From: an uncultured Acidobacteriota bacterium
GTDB lineage: Bacteria > Acidobacteriota > UBA6911 > CAINFC01
Assembly: GCA_903847975.1 (NCBI GenBank)
Contig: CAINFC010000069.1
Coordinates: 1 to 41,622 of the forward strand
Reading direction: 5' to 3'
DNA length: 41,622 nucleotides
In this document: positions 24,247-33,333 of the stretch, piece by piece
Layout: each line of letters starts with the position of its first letter
How positions within the stretch are numbered: position 1 is the first letter of the stretch
The notes under the pieces: model-generated
Databases searched by the model: none
What the model was told of the DNA's origin: nothing
What the model saw: the letters and a program-made list of their open reading frames with translations, nothing else
Made by a program: the position numbers and the translations under genes

Positions 24247-25022
24247 ACTTTACCCTACGCGTATGGCGCCAACCGAACTCCCGAACTCCGGGACGCCTGG
24301 AATCCTACCCGGCCAGGAATATCGATCCGAACATGTCTTTTCTGGAGATGCTGGATGTGGTCAACGAGCAGCTGACCCTGGAGAACAGGGAGCCGATCGC
24401 TTTCGACCATGACTGCCGCGAGGGAATCTGTGGCATGTGCTCCCTGGTGATCGACGGGGAAGCCCACGGGCCGGAGGAGCGGGTGACCAGCTGCCAGATC
24501 TACATGCGCAGCTTCAAAGACGGGGCCACCATCACCGTCGAGCCGTTCCGCAGCAAGGCCTTCCCGATCCTCAAGGACCTGATCGTCGACCGCAGCGCCC
24601 TGGACCGCATCATCCAGAGCGGCGGCTTCATCTCGGTCAATACCGGCCAGGCGCCGGACGCCAACGCCCTGCCGATCGGCAAGGACCTGGCCGAGCAGGC
24701 CTTCGACGTGGCGCACTGCATCGGCTGCGGGGCCTGCGTGGCGGCCTGCAAGAACGCCTCGGCCATGCTGTTCGTCTCCGCCAAGGTCACCCACCTGGGG
24801 CTTCTTCCCCAGGGGCAGCCGGAGCGCGACCGCCGCGTGCGGGCCATGGTTTCCACCATGGATGCCGAGCATTTCGGCAACTGCACCAACCAGTACGAAT
24901 GCGAAGCGGTATGCCCCAAGGGAATCAGCGCCGCCAACATCGCCCGGCTGAACCGGGATTACGCCCTGGCGTCCTTGAAAGGGATGTTCACCAAAAAGTC
25001 CGAAAGCGCCGGCGGCGGCTAA
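24243..25022 (+). CDS. sdhB: Succinate dehydrogenase/fumarate reductase iron-sulfur subunit
   Basis: This 259-residue protein carries three Fe-S clusters between flavin and haem. The [2Fe-2S] ligands are in [18 protein letters not shown] with a later Cys in RVTSCQIY. The C-terminal half has [19 protein letters not shown] and [15 protein letters not shown] for the 4Fe-4S and 3Fe-4S sites. The start at 24243 overlaps the sdhA stop codon; the open frame continues upstream into sdhA, but that part is a shadow of sdhA. It completes the sdhCAB operon. Confidence 0.95.
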   Translation: MNFTLRVWRQPNSRTPGRLESYPARNIDPNMSFLEMLDVVNEQLTLENREPIAFDHDCREGICGMCSLVIDGEAHGPEERVTSCQIYMRSFKDGATITVEPFRSKAFPILKDLIVDRSALDRIIQSGGFISVNTGQAPDANALPIGKDLAEQAFDVAHCIGCGACVAACKNASAMLFVSAKVTHLGLLPQGQPERDRRVRAMVSTMDAEHFGNCTNQYECEAVCPKGISAANIARLNRDYALASLKGMFTKKSESAGGG

Positions 25023-25042
25023 GCCCCGGCGCGATTTCCCAC

Positions 25043-25067
25043 GGCCGCTGCCTGCCGGCGGCCTTTC
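25043..25067 (+). terminator. Possible weak terminator after sdhB
   Basis: GGCCGC (25043-25048) pairs with GCGGCC (25058-25063), followed by TTT. The stem is short and the T-run weak. It is the only hairpin close behind sdhB. Confidence 0.35.
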
Positions 25068-25447
25068 CTCCTGCCATGCACACCCCAGGTTTGCGAATAG
25101 GGGAAAATAGCGTCCTGGTGACGGACCCTCTCTTCGGGGATCTTCCGTCCCGGATCATCCCATCTTCCAGCAACCGAACGATCTATCCATATAGTAATTA
25201 TATTTATATCACTGTTTTTGACATTCCATTTTCCTGAACCACTTTCCTTGACAAATACCTCCGATTCAATAAAAAATTGGATCAGCTGAATTAAATTCGA
25301 ACGATTCCCTTGTTGCCGACAATTCGATCTGGTCAAGCGCAACCATGGAAACAGAAAAAGTACGCCCCCTCATGAAGCCGATTTACACGGCAATGGCCGG
25401 AATATTCAGCGCATCTTACACTTTCCAATTCACCGAAGGAGGTTTGA
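25064..25447. other. AT-rich intergenic region before receptor A
   Basis: No credible gene is visible. The part after 25180 is much more AT-rich than its surroundings. It contains TTGACA at 25248-25253 followed 17-18 bases later by an A-run ending AAAAAT, then a leader of about 170 bases with AGCTGAATT and CCAATTCACCGAA, both of which recur in the leader of receptor B. AAGGAGG (25436-25442) precedes the start codon. Confidence 0.6.
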
Positions 25448-28400
25448 ATGTCTCAGCTTAAGTTATTTCTTTCCATTGCACTTATATGTGTTATGGGTGC
25501 TTCGGCAGCCTATGGGCAGGAAGTACGAGCCAGCATCACGGGGATGGTTACGGATCCGAGCGGCCTGGTCATTCCCGGCGCCACGGTGGTTGTGACCCAG
25601 ACGGCAAAAAATGTTTCCGTATCCACCATGACCAACGACGCCGGACTTTTCGTTACTCCGTTTCTGGCTCCGGGGACCTACAATCTGACGGTGGAAATTT
25701 CCGGATTCAAGAAGTATCTGCGGGAAAACATCGTGCTCCAGGCCCAGGACAAAGCCCGATTGGATGTGAAGCTCGAACTGGGTTCTCTAGCCGAAACAGT
25801 GACAGTGAACGAATCGGTATCCATGCTCCAGACCGAAACGGCCACCCGTTCCCAGGTTATTGCCAAGGAGCTGATCGACAACGTTCCCACCCAGGGCCGC
25901 AATCCGTTTCAGATTGCCTGGTCCGCGGCCGGTGTGGTCAAGGCGGGCGACTTCCGCTATCTGCGCTCCTTCGATATCGGCGGCACCTCCGGCTTTTCCG
26001 TTAACGGCGGTCGCAACCGGGAAAACGAAGTTCTGCTGGACGGGGTGAGCAACGTAAAAGGCGATCGGACGGTGATCCATGTTCCCACGATGGACTCGGT
26101 CCAGGAGTTCAAAGTCCTGACCAACACCTACGATGCCCAGTACGGCAGGACGGGCGGCGGGATCGTGACCATTGTTACCAAGCAGGGCACCAATGCTTTT
26201 CACGGAAGCGTGTACGAATACTTTCAAAATAAAGTTTTGAATGCCAACCAGTGGGAATTAAACCGGGCTGGCACTAAAAAGCCGCCCAATAACATCAACC
26301 AGTTCGGTTTTCAGGCCAACGGACCGATCTATATTCCGGGTGTTTTCGACGGGCGCAATCGACTGTTCGGAATGATTGCCTACGAGGGGATTCGCCAGCG
26401 CTCTGCTGATCCAGGGACCTCCACTGTTCCTCTCATGGACTGGCGTACCGGCGATTTCTCCACCCTGCAGAATGCCCAGGGGCAGCCAGTATTGATTTAT
26501 GACCCCCTGACCACCCAGGCGAACGGGACCCGAACCGCTTTTTCCGGAAACAGAATTCCAGCCAACCGGATCAACCCGGTGGCCGCCAAGGTGCTCACCT
26601 ATCTTCCGCCTCCGGTCAGCGCGGGGGACGGACCGGCCCACATTAATAACTACCCTTATCCTTCGCGCTGGATCGGCGATTTGGCCCAGTGGATCGGACG
26701 GGTCGATTTCACGCCCTCTGCCAATCACAGCCTTTCTTTCCGCTACGGTCAGAATCCCTGGACGGAATTCCGCGGATTAGTCTGGATGGGATCGAACCCC
26801 GCCGAGCCTACAGGAAATGCACCGTTAATCCGAAACGGAAAAAACGCTACATTTGATTGGACCTGGATTACCTCACCGAAAATGACCTTCAACCTTCGCG
26901 GGGGCCTGAGCCGCTGGGAGGAGACCACCGGCAGCTCCTACGGTGCCGGCTTCGATCCAAGGCAGCTGGGCATGGCGGACAGCCTGGTTTCCCAGTTCCG
27001 GCAGCTGCAGTTTCCGCGGTTCAACCTGGGGACTTATCAGGCGATTGGTGCGGACCGGCTTCTGAATTTGACTGCCAACGACACCTATTCCTTCCAGCCC
27101 AACTTCAATCTGATTTTAGGCAAGCATATTCTGAAATACGGGTTTGAGGGCCGGCAGTACAAGGATAACATTGCCAATCCCGGCATGGCGGACGGGGTCT
27201 ATACCTTCGGTAAAAACTGGACCCAGGCACGGGCTTCCCAGGCCGATGCAGTTTCCGGCAATGAGATTGCAACTTTCCTGCTCGGCTATCCGACCAGTGC
27301 ATCCGTGGATCGGAACATCGACCCGGCTTATGTGCATCGATACTATGCCCTCTTTCTGAATGACGACTGGAAGATCAGCCAGAATCTAACCCTGAACCTC
27401 GGATTGCGCTGGGACCTGGAAATGCCTCCTATGGAGCGCCACGACCGAATGCTGCGCGGATTCGATTTCAACGTGGCCAGCCCCATCGCCTCCAAGGTGA
27501 CCGGCTTGAACCTGAAGGGCGCGGTAATGTTTGCCGGCGTCAGCGGGGCTCCGCGGACCGCTTTCGATCCGGATAAGAACAATTTCCAGCCACGGATCGG
27601 TGTCGCTTACCGCCTATGCGAAAAGTGGGCCATCCGCGGCGGGTACGGCCTCTACTACCTGGGTCAAAATGATTGGGGAGCAGCGCAGGGATTCAGCCGT
27701 ACCACCGGTGCCGTGGTCAGTACGGATGGGAATCTGACTCCTGCGGTCAACCTGGTCAATCCGTTTTCCAACCAGGCGGGTGGTCAACTTTTATCCCCGG
27801 TCGGCAACAGCCTTGGGGCTTCCAGCTTTCTCGGAGAGGGTGTTACTGCCCTTTACCTGGATCGGTCGCTTGCTTACTCCCACCAGTATTCGATCGATAT
27901 CGAGCGCGAATTGCCGGGCAATATGCTGGTGGAGGTGGCTTACGTCGGCAACATCACTAAAAAGCTGCCGATCAGTTTCGGCACCAACTACATTCCGGCT
28001 GCCGAATTGGGGCGCCGTACCTCTGCCGGGGTCATCGACACCGCCTACTATACGGCCCAGGTTCCCAATCCTATGGTCGGCCTGATTCCCAACAACGCTG
28101 CCCTGAACGGCGCAACCATTACCCGGCAGACCCTGATGTATGCCTATCCGCAGTATTCCGGTTTGACGGTAGGAAATGTTCCTATCGGCAGTGCACGATA
28201 CGACAGCTTCCAGTTCAAGGCAACCAAGCGCTTCAGCCAGGGTCTTTCCTTCGTATCCAGCTACACGGTCATGAAAAACATCGAACAGGTTAATATCCTC
28301 AATGCTCAGGACTTTAAACTCTCCGATCCTTTTTCGACCCCTCTGGAAAAGCGTTCCGCCGGCAATATCGATCTTCCCCAGAAATTCGTCATTGCCGGAA

Positions 28401-28918
28401 CGTGGAATCTTCCTTACGGGCACGGTCAGAAGTATGGAGCCAGCGCACCGGCGGTTTTGAATGCGATTGCCGGAGGGTGGCAGTTCAATTTCAACATCTC
28501 CTACCAGAGCGGCTGGGTGCAGAGCTATCCGAATGCCAGACAGGTCAAGGACGGCGATTCCAAGGTCAGCAATATCACCATGGAAAAGTGGTTCAATACG
28601 GACCTTTGGACGGACTCTTCCGGGGCACGGGTAAAAGCGCAGGAATCCTACACCTTGCGCAATTATTCGACTCTCTTCAGCAACGTCCGCACACCCGGCT
28701 ACAAGAACTGGGATATTTCCGTGAATAAGTACTTTGCGATTCGCGAGCCTTTGAAGCTGCAGTTCCGGTGCGAGATGATCAATGCTTTCAACCACCCCTG
28801 GTTTCCGAATCCGGCCAGTGGCGCCACGGATGTAACCAACGCCAACTTTGGTCGGCTTGATCCCGTCCAGCGCAATCTGCCGCGATATGTGAAGCTGGCC
28901 CTGGTGCTGAACTGGTAG
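25448..28918 (+). CDS. Oar-like TonB-dependent receptor A (carboxypeptidase-regulatory domain + barrel)
   Basis: This 1156-residue outer-membrane protein has a signal peptide cleaved after AAYG (residue 23). A carboxypeptidase-regulatory-like beta-sandwich at about 28-110 shows VTDPSGLVIPGATVVVTQ and SGFKKYLRENIVL. A TonB plug at about 120-240 has SVNGGRNRENEVLLDGVSN, VQEFKVLTNTYDAQYGRTGGGIV and KQGTNAFHGSVYEY. A large beta-barrel follows, ending in a terminal aromatic residue (…LVLNW), as expected for Bam-dependent insertion. Such Oar/SusC-like proteins import or bind large ligands; the ligand here is unknown. It is clearly the sister of receptor B, with the same length and near-identical domain spacing. 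It has its own promoter-like site and terminator, so it is probably monocistronic. Confidence 0.9.
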   Translation: MSQLKLFLSIALICVMGASAAYGQEVRASITGMVTDPSGLVIPGATVVVTQTAKNVSVSTMTNDAGLFVTPFLAPGTYNLTVEISGFKKYLRENIVLQAQDKARLDVKLELGSLAETVTVNESVSMLQTETATRSQVIAKELIDNVPTQGRNPFQIAWSAAGVVKAGDFRYLRSFDIGGTSGFSVNGGRNRENEVLLDGVSNVKGDRTVIHVPTMDSVQEFKVLTNTYDAQYGRTGGGIVTIVTKQGTNAFHGSVYEYFQNKVLNANQWELNRAGTKKPPNNINQFGFQANGPIYIPGVFDGRNRLFGMIAYEGIRQRSADPGTSTVPLMDWRTGDFSTLQNAQGQPVLIYDPLTTQANGTRTAFSGNRIPANRINPVAAKVLTYLPPPVSAGDGPAHINNYPYPSRWIGDLAQWIGRVDFTPSANHSLSFRYGQNPWTEFRGLVWMGSNPAEPTGNAPLIRNGKNATFDWTWITSPKMTFNLRGGLSRWEETTGSSYGAGFDPRQLGMADSLVSQFRQLQFPRFNLGTYQAIGADRLLNLTANDTYSFQPNFNLILGKHILKYGFEGRQYKDNIANPGMADGVYTFGKNWTQARASQADAVSGNEIATFLLGYPTSASVDRNIDPAYVHRYYALFLNDDWKISQNLTLNLGLRWDLEMPPMERHDRMLRGFDFNVASPIASKVTGLNLKGAVMFAGVSGAPRTAFDPDKNNFQPRIGVAYRLCEKWAIRGGYGLYYLGQNDWGAAQGFSRTTGAVVSTDGNLTPAVNLVNPFSNQAGGQLLSPVGNSLGASSFLGEGVTALYLDRSLAYSHQYSIDIERELPGNMLVEVAYVGNITKKLPISFGTNYIPAAELGRRTSAGVIDTAYYTAQVPNPMVGLIPNNAALNGATITRQTLMYAYPQYSGLTVGNVPIGSARYDSFQFKATKRFSQGLSFVSSYTVMKNIEQVNILNAQDFKLSDPFSTPLEKRSAGNIDLPQKFVIAGTWNLPYGHGQKYGASAPAVLNAIAGGWQFNFNISYQSGWVQSYPNARQVKDGDSKVSNITMEKWFNTDLWTDSSGARVKAQESYTLRNYSTLFSNVRTPGYKNWDISVNKYFAIREPLKLQFRCEMINAFNHPWFPNPASGATDVTNANFGRLDPVQRNLPRYVKLALVLNW

Positions 28919-28944
28919 GCAGGGTTTAGCAGAATCGTTTGACG

Positions 28945-28983
28945 GGCCCGGGGAGGACGGAAAGCCCTCCCCGGGCCATTTTT
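28945..28983 (+). terminator. Intrinsic terminator of receptor A
   Basis: GGCCCGGGGAGG (28945-28956) pairs perfectly with CCTCCCCGGGCC (28966-28977), followed by ATTTTT. Near-identical stems follow receptors B, C and D. Confidence 0.88.
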
Positions 28984-29444
28984 GTGTCGGCAGGGAACCG
29001 AATTTCTTTTGCGATTGCGGTTTAGGCGAACAAGGACAGCCAAGTGGGTATTTCTGTTTCGCATATCCCGCAAACAATTCCCTGACTTCTGGTATAGTAA
29101 TTTTTCTTGGCCGAAGATCAGTTTTTTCGAATTCGACTTGACAATTCCTGCAAGGCAAAGAAGAATTGAGACAAAGAAGATTTGGTGAGCTGAATTGTCA
29201 TTTTCGAAAATGGATTCGCTCTCATTTTATTACAGCGAACTGAAACCCTTTTTTTCTTGCCAATTCAGCGAAAGCGGTAGCCCCAAGCGGTAGTGCCCTT
29301 GCCATGTGTCTTATTTAATCAAACGATCGGGCTCGGTCCGTCGGAACGAGGAAAAAACAGGGGCTTCTTTATGTCTCTTGTGGTTTGTCGGGACAATGGG
29401 TAAAAACAGTAACTCTTTTCTCCATTCCAACGGGAGGTTAATGA
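28984..29444. other. Intergenic region and long leader of receptor B
   Basis: No gene is supported here. Behind the promoter-like site at 29138-29166 lies a leader of about 275 bases. It shares AGCTGAATT and CCAATTCAGCGAA with the leader of receptor A, but about 165 extra bases lie between that second block and the ribosome binding site GGGAGG before 29445. A small palindrome, ATTTTCGAAAAT, lies near 29200. Confidence 0.55.
29138..29166 (+). promoter_or_regulatory. Promoter-like site of receptor B
   Basis: TTGACA (29138-29143), a 17-base spacer starting ATTCCTGC, then AAGAAT (29161-29166). The same arrangement precedes receptors C and D, with matching TTGACAATTC starts. Confidence 0.6.
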
Positions 29445-32400
29445 ATGTTTCGAAAATTTTTTTTTCTTTCTCTCATGTTCCTGTGCATCCTGGGAACTTC
29501 GGCAGCCTATGGGCAGGAGGTACGTGCCAGCATAACCGGAATCGTAACGGATCCGAGCGGCTTGGCTATACCTGGAGCCTCGGTGGTGGTGACCCAGACG
29601 GCAAAAAATGTTTCCGTATCCACCATGACCAACGACAGCGGGCTGTTTGTTACCCCGTTTCTGGCCCCTGGAACCTATCAGCTGGTTGTGGAGCTCACCG
29701 GATTTAAAAAGTATATCCGGGAAAACATCATCCTGCAGGCTCAGGATAAAGCGCGCCTGGATGTCCGACTGGAGCTGGGTGCGATTTCGGATACCATCAC
29801 GGTCAACGAGTCGGTTTCCATGCTGCAGACCGAGACGGCTTCGCGGTCGCAGATCCTCGCCAAGGAGTTGATCGACAACATCCCTACCCAGGGGCGCAAC
29901 CCCTTCCAGATCGCCTGGGCGGCGGCCGGTGTGACCAAGACCGGAGCCTTTCGCTATTTACGCTCCTTTGACATCGCCGGCACGACGAATTTTTCCGTCA
30001 ATGGCGGTCGGAATAACACCAACGAGGTGCTGCTCGACGGGATCAGCAATGTCAGGGGGAGCAATAACACCGTTATCCACGTTCCCACCATGGATTCGGT
30101 ACAGGAATTCAAGGTTTTAACCAATACCTACGACGCCCAGTATGGACGCACCGGCGGCGGGATCGTGACCATCGTCAGCAAGCAGGGAACCAACGTGTTC
30201 CACGGCAGCGTTTACGAATATAACAACAACCGGGTGTTTAACGCCAACCAGTCCGAACTGAACCGGGCCGGGACGAAGAAAGGGGCCTATAACCTGAACC
30301 AGTTCGGCTTTCAGGCCAATGGACCGATCTATATTCCCAAGATTTTCGACGGCCGCAACAAACTGTTCGGGATGATTGCCTATGAAGGAATCCGCCAGCG
30401 CGGTGCCGATCCTCTGGTAAGAAATTTTCCTCTGGATTCCTGGCGGACCGGCGATTTTTCGAACCTTTATAATGCCTCGGGGCAGCCGGTACTGATTTAT
30501 GACCCGCTCACGACGCAGGCCAACGGATCGCGGACCGCGTTTGCCGGCAACAGGATTCCCTCCAACCGCCTCAATCCGGTAGCGGTGAAGGCCATCAGCT
30601 ACATGCCTTCGCCGACCGGTCAGGGAGACGGGCCCGCCCATCTGAATAACTATATTATTCCCTCCCGCTGGATCGGCGATTTGAACCAGTGGATCGGACG
30701 CGTCGATTTTACTCCCACGGCCAATCATAGCTTTTATTTCCGCTACGGGCAGAATCCCTGGAGCGAATATCGCTCCCTGGTGTGGGGCGGCTCCAACGCA
30801 GCGGAACCGACGGGCAACGCTCCGCTGATCCGCAACGGGAAGAATGCCACTTTCGACTGGACCTGGATTACCTCGCCGAAGATGACCTTCAATCTGCGCG
30901 GCGGTTTGAGCCGCTGGTGGGAGCAGACCGGCACTTCGTATGCCGCCGGGTACGATCCGCGCCAGCTGGGTTTTGCCGACAGCCTGGTGGCTCAGTTTAC
31001 CAAACTGCAATTTCCCTGGTTCGGCCTCGGAAACTACCAGCCGATCGGTTCCACCTCCCCTAAAAATTTCACCATCGACGATTCCTATTCCCTGCAGCCC
31101 AACTTCAACCTGATTCTCGGCAAGCACATCATGAAGTTCGGGTTTGAAGGGCGTCAGTATTTCGATAATTCCTCCAATGCCGGCCTGGCCAGCGGTGCCT
31201 ACAGCTTCGGCAAGAACTGGACCCAGGCCAACGCTTCCACAGCCGATGCTCTATCCGGCAACGAGATCGCCACCTTCATGCTCGGCTATCCTACCAGTGC
31301 CTACGTGGATCGCAATATCGATCCGGCCTACGGGCATAAGTACTTCGCCCTGTTTTTCAATGACGACTATAAATTATCGAAAAAGCTGACCCTGAACCTC
31401 GGCCTGCGCTGGGATTTGGAGATGCCTAAAACGGAACGATACAACCGGATGCTGCGGCAATTCGACATAAACACCGCCAGTCCGATCGCTTCCCAGGTCA
31501 CCGGGCTCACCTTGAAGGGAGTGCCGACCTTTGCCGCCGTTTCGAATCCTCGATCCGCTTTCGATCCGGATAAAAACAACTTTCAGCCCCGGGTAGGGAT
31601 GGCCTACCGGCTCTGCGATAAGTGGGTTCTCCGAGGAGGGTACGGTCTTTATTATATTGGTCAGGGCGATTGGGGTGCTACTTCCGGTTTCACCCGCCAG
31701 ACCGTGGCCACGGTCAGCACCGATGGAAATCTGACTCCGGCGGTAACCCTCACTAATGCTTTTGCCAACCAACCGAATGGCCAGCTGTTAAAAGCAATCG
31801 GCAGCAGCCTGGGGGCCTCCAGCTTTCTGGGAGAAGGCGTCAGCTTCCTCTATCCGACTCGGCCGGTGGCATTTTCCCATCAATATTCCGTTGACATCGA
31901 GCGCGAGTTGCCAGGGAACCTGCTGGTGGAATTGGCCTATGTGGGCAACATCTCCAAAAAGCTGACCCTGGGTGCTTCTGCCAACTACATCCCGGCCGGC
32001 GAATTGGGCCGAAGGACCTCCAGCGGGGCGATCGACACCGCCTATTATACGGCCAGGATCGCCAACCCCATGGCCGGGTTGATCCCCAATAACGCCGCTT
32101 TGAACGGCACGACCATCACCCGTACCCAGCTGATGTATCGGTATCCGCAGTTTACCAATATCACTCTGAACGGCTTGCCTATCGGCAGCGGCATGTATCA
32201 AGGTCTTCAGCTCAAAGTCACCAAGCGGTTTTCTTACGGACTTTCCTTTGTCGGCAGTTACACGGCCTCGAAGAATCTGCAGAAGGTTCGATTGCTCAAT
32301 GCCCAGGACTTCAATATCACCGATCCCGCGGCAACTCCTTTGATCAATGAATCCGCCTATACAGTCGATGTGCCCCAGAAGTTTGTCATTGCCGGAAGCT

Positions 32401-32915
32401 GGAATCTGCCCTTTGGAATCGGTCAGAAATTCGGGGCAAACTGGCCGGGTGTGGTGGACGCTATTTTGGGTGGCTGGCAATTCAACTTTAACATCTTCTA
32501 CCAGAGCGGCCCGGTGGAGGCCTACCCGAATGCCAGACAGGTTCAGGGCGGTTCCGCGGCGGTCGAAAAGCCGACCATCGAAAAATGGTTCAACACTTCG
32601 CTCTGGAACGATTCCAGCGGCAAGCGGGTGTCCGCACAGGAACCTTATACCCTGCGAAATTTTCCCCTCTATTTCAGTAACGTGCGGATGCTCCCGTATA
32701 AAAACTACGATCTTTCCATCAATAAATACTTCCCGATTCACGAGACTTTGAAGCTGCAGTTCCGATGCGAAATGGTCAATGCCCTGAATCATCCGTACTA
32801 CAACTCTATAGCCCCCGGTTCCACCGACGTTACCAGTGCGGCCTTTGGTCAGCTGAACCCGCAACAGGGCAACCTGCCGCGCTACGTCAAATTTGGATTA
32901 GTGCTCAACTGGTAA
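29445..32915 (+). CDS. Oar-like TonB-dependent receptor B, sister of A
   Basis: This 1156-residue protein has the same architecture as receptor A: signal peptide to residue 23 (…TSAAYG), carboxypeptidase-regulatory domain (VTDPSGLAIPGASVVVTQ), plug (SVNGGRNNTNEVLLDGISN and TYDAQYGRTGGGIVTIVSKQGTN) and barrel ending LVLNW. Long stretches of the N-terminal 240 residues match receptor A, for example QTAKNVSVSTMTND; the barrel differs more, with changes concentrated in probable loops. This pattern fits tandem duplication followed by divergence of ligand-contacting loops. The ATG at 29445 is chosen with GGGAGG 7 bases upstream; an ATG at 29441 is out of frame. Confidence 0.9.
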   Translation: MFRKFFFLSLMFLCILGTSAAYGQEVRASITGIVTDPSGLAIPGASVVVTQTAKNVSVSTMTNDSGLFVTPFLAPGTYQLVVELTGFKKYIRENIILQAQDKARLDVRLELGAISDTITVNESVSMLQTETASRSQILAKELIDNIPTQGRNPFQIAWAAAGVTKTGAFRYLRSFDIAGTTNFSVNGGRNNTNEVLLDGISNVRGSNNTVIHVPTMDSVQEFKVLTNTYDAQYGRTGGGIVTIVSKQGTNVFHGSVYEYNNNRVFNANQSELNRAGTKKGAYNLNQFGFQANGPIYIPKIFDGRNKLFGMIAYEGIRQRGADPLVRNFPLDSWRTGDFSNLYNASGQPVLIYDPLTTQANGSRTAFAGNRIPSNRLNPVAVKAISYMPSPTGQGDGPAHLNNYIIPSRWIGDLNQWIGRVDFTPTANHSFYFRYGQNPWSEYRSLVWGGSNAAEPTGNAPLIRNGKNATFDWTWITSPKMTFNLRGGLSRWWEQTGTSYAAGYDPRQLGFADSLVAQFTKLQFPWFGLGNYQPIGSTSPKNFTIDDSYSLQPNFNLILGKHIMKFGFEGRQYFDNSSNAGLASGAYSFGKNWTQANASTADALSGNEIATFMLGYPTSAYVDRNIDPAYGHKYFALFFNDDYKLSKKLTLNLGLRWDLEMPKTERYNRMLRQFDINTASPIASQVTGLTLKGVPTFAAVSNPRSAFDPDKNNFQPRVGMAYRLCDKWVLRGGYGLYYIGQGDWGATSGFTRQTVATVSTDGNLTPAVTLTNAFANQPNGQLLKAIGSSLGASSFLGEGVSFLYPTRPVAFSHQYSVDIERELPGNLLVELAYVGNISKKLTLGASANYIPAGELGRRTSSGAIDTAYYTARIANPMAGLIPNNAALNGTTITRTQLMYRYPQFTNITLNGLPIGSGMYQGLQLKVTKRFSYGLSFVGSYTASKNLQKVRLLNAQDFNITDPAATPLINESAYTVDVPQKFVIAGSWNLPFGIGQKFGANWPGVVDAILGGWQFNFNIFYQSGPVEAYPNARQVQGGSAAVEKPTIEKWFNTSLWNDSSGKRVSAQEPYTLRNFPLYFSNVRMLPYKNYDLSINKYFPIHETLKLQFRCEMVNALNHPYYNSIAPGSTDVTSAAFGQLNPQQGNLPRYVKFGLVLNW

Positions 32916-32945
32916 AGCAAAGCCTAACCTGCTGCTACGCGTGCT

Positions 32946-32983
32946 GCCCGGGGGGGACTCGAAGTCCTCCCCGGGCTTTTTTT
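32946..32983 (+). terminator. Intrinsic terminator of receptor B
   Basis: GCCCGGGGGGGA (from 32946) pairs with TCCTCCCCGGGC (32965-32976) with one mismatch, followed by seven T residues. Confidence 0.88.
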
Positions 32984-33333
32984 CAGGCCTTTTTCCCGCT
33001 CCCTAAAACCGCAAACGGCCAGTAAAATGAGCCGCAGCAACCACCGGCCGAAGCGCCGTCCTGCCGGGTGCTGTTCCCGCGAAGATTTTCCAAACCGGTA
33101 CCGGATTCTATCCAATTTTTCCCTTGACAATTCTGCCCTGCAGCAGGAGAATCTATTCCCTCAGAAAGAGGCATAATAACGCCATGACTATGTAGGGTCG
33201 ATTGGCTTTTGCTCAGCTCTGGGAAAGCGGAGCAATTTTATGAATTGGTTTGCTTTTTACTGACGACCCGCGGAGGGGTAGCGGTTCCAGGTACCTAGCA
33301 ATTGTTTAATTTTCGAGTTGAAAGGAAAAGTGC
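32984..33333. other. Intergenic region and leader of receptor C
   Basis: No gene is visible. It holds the promoter-like site at 33124-33152 and a leader of about 180 bases. The final part, TTTAATTTTCGAGTTGAAAGGAAAAGTGCATG, resembles the corresponding end of the receptor D leader. Confidence 0.55.
33124..33152 (+). promoter_or_regulatory. Promoter-like site of receptor C
   Basis: TTGACA (33124-33129), a 17-base spacer starting ATTCTGCC and ending GCAG, then GAGAAT (33147-33152). Confidence 0.6.
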
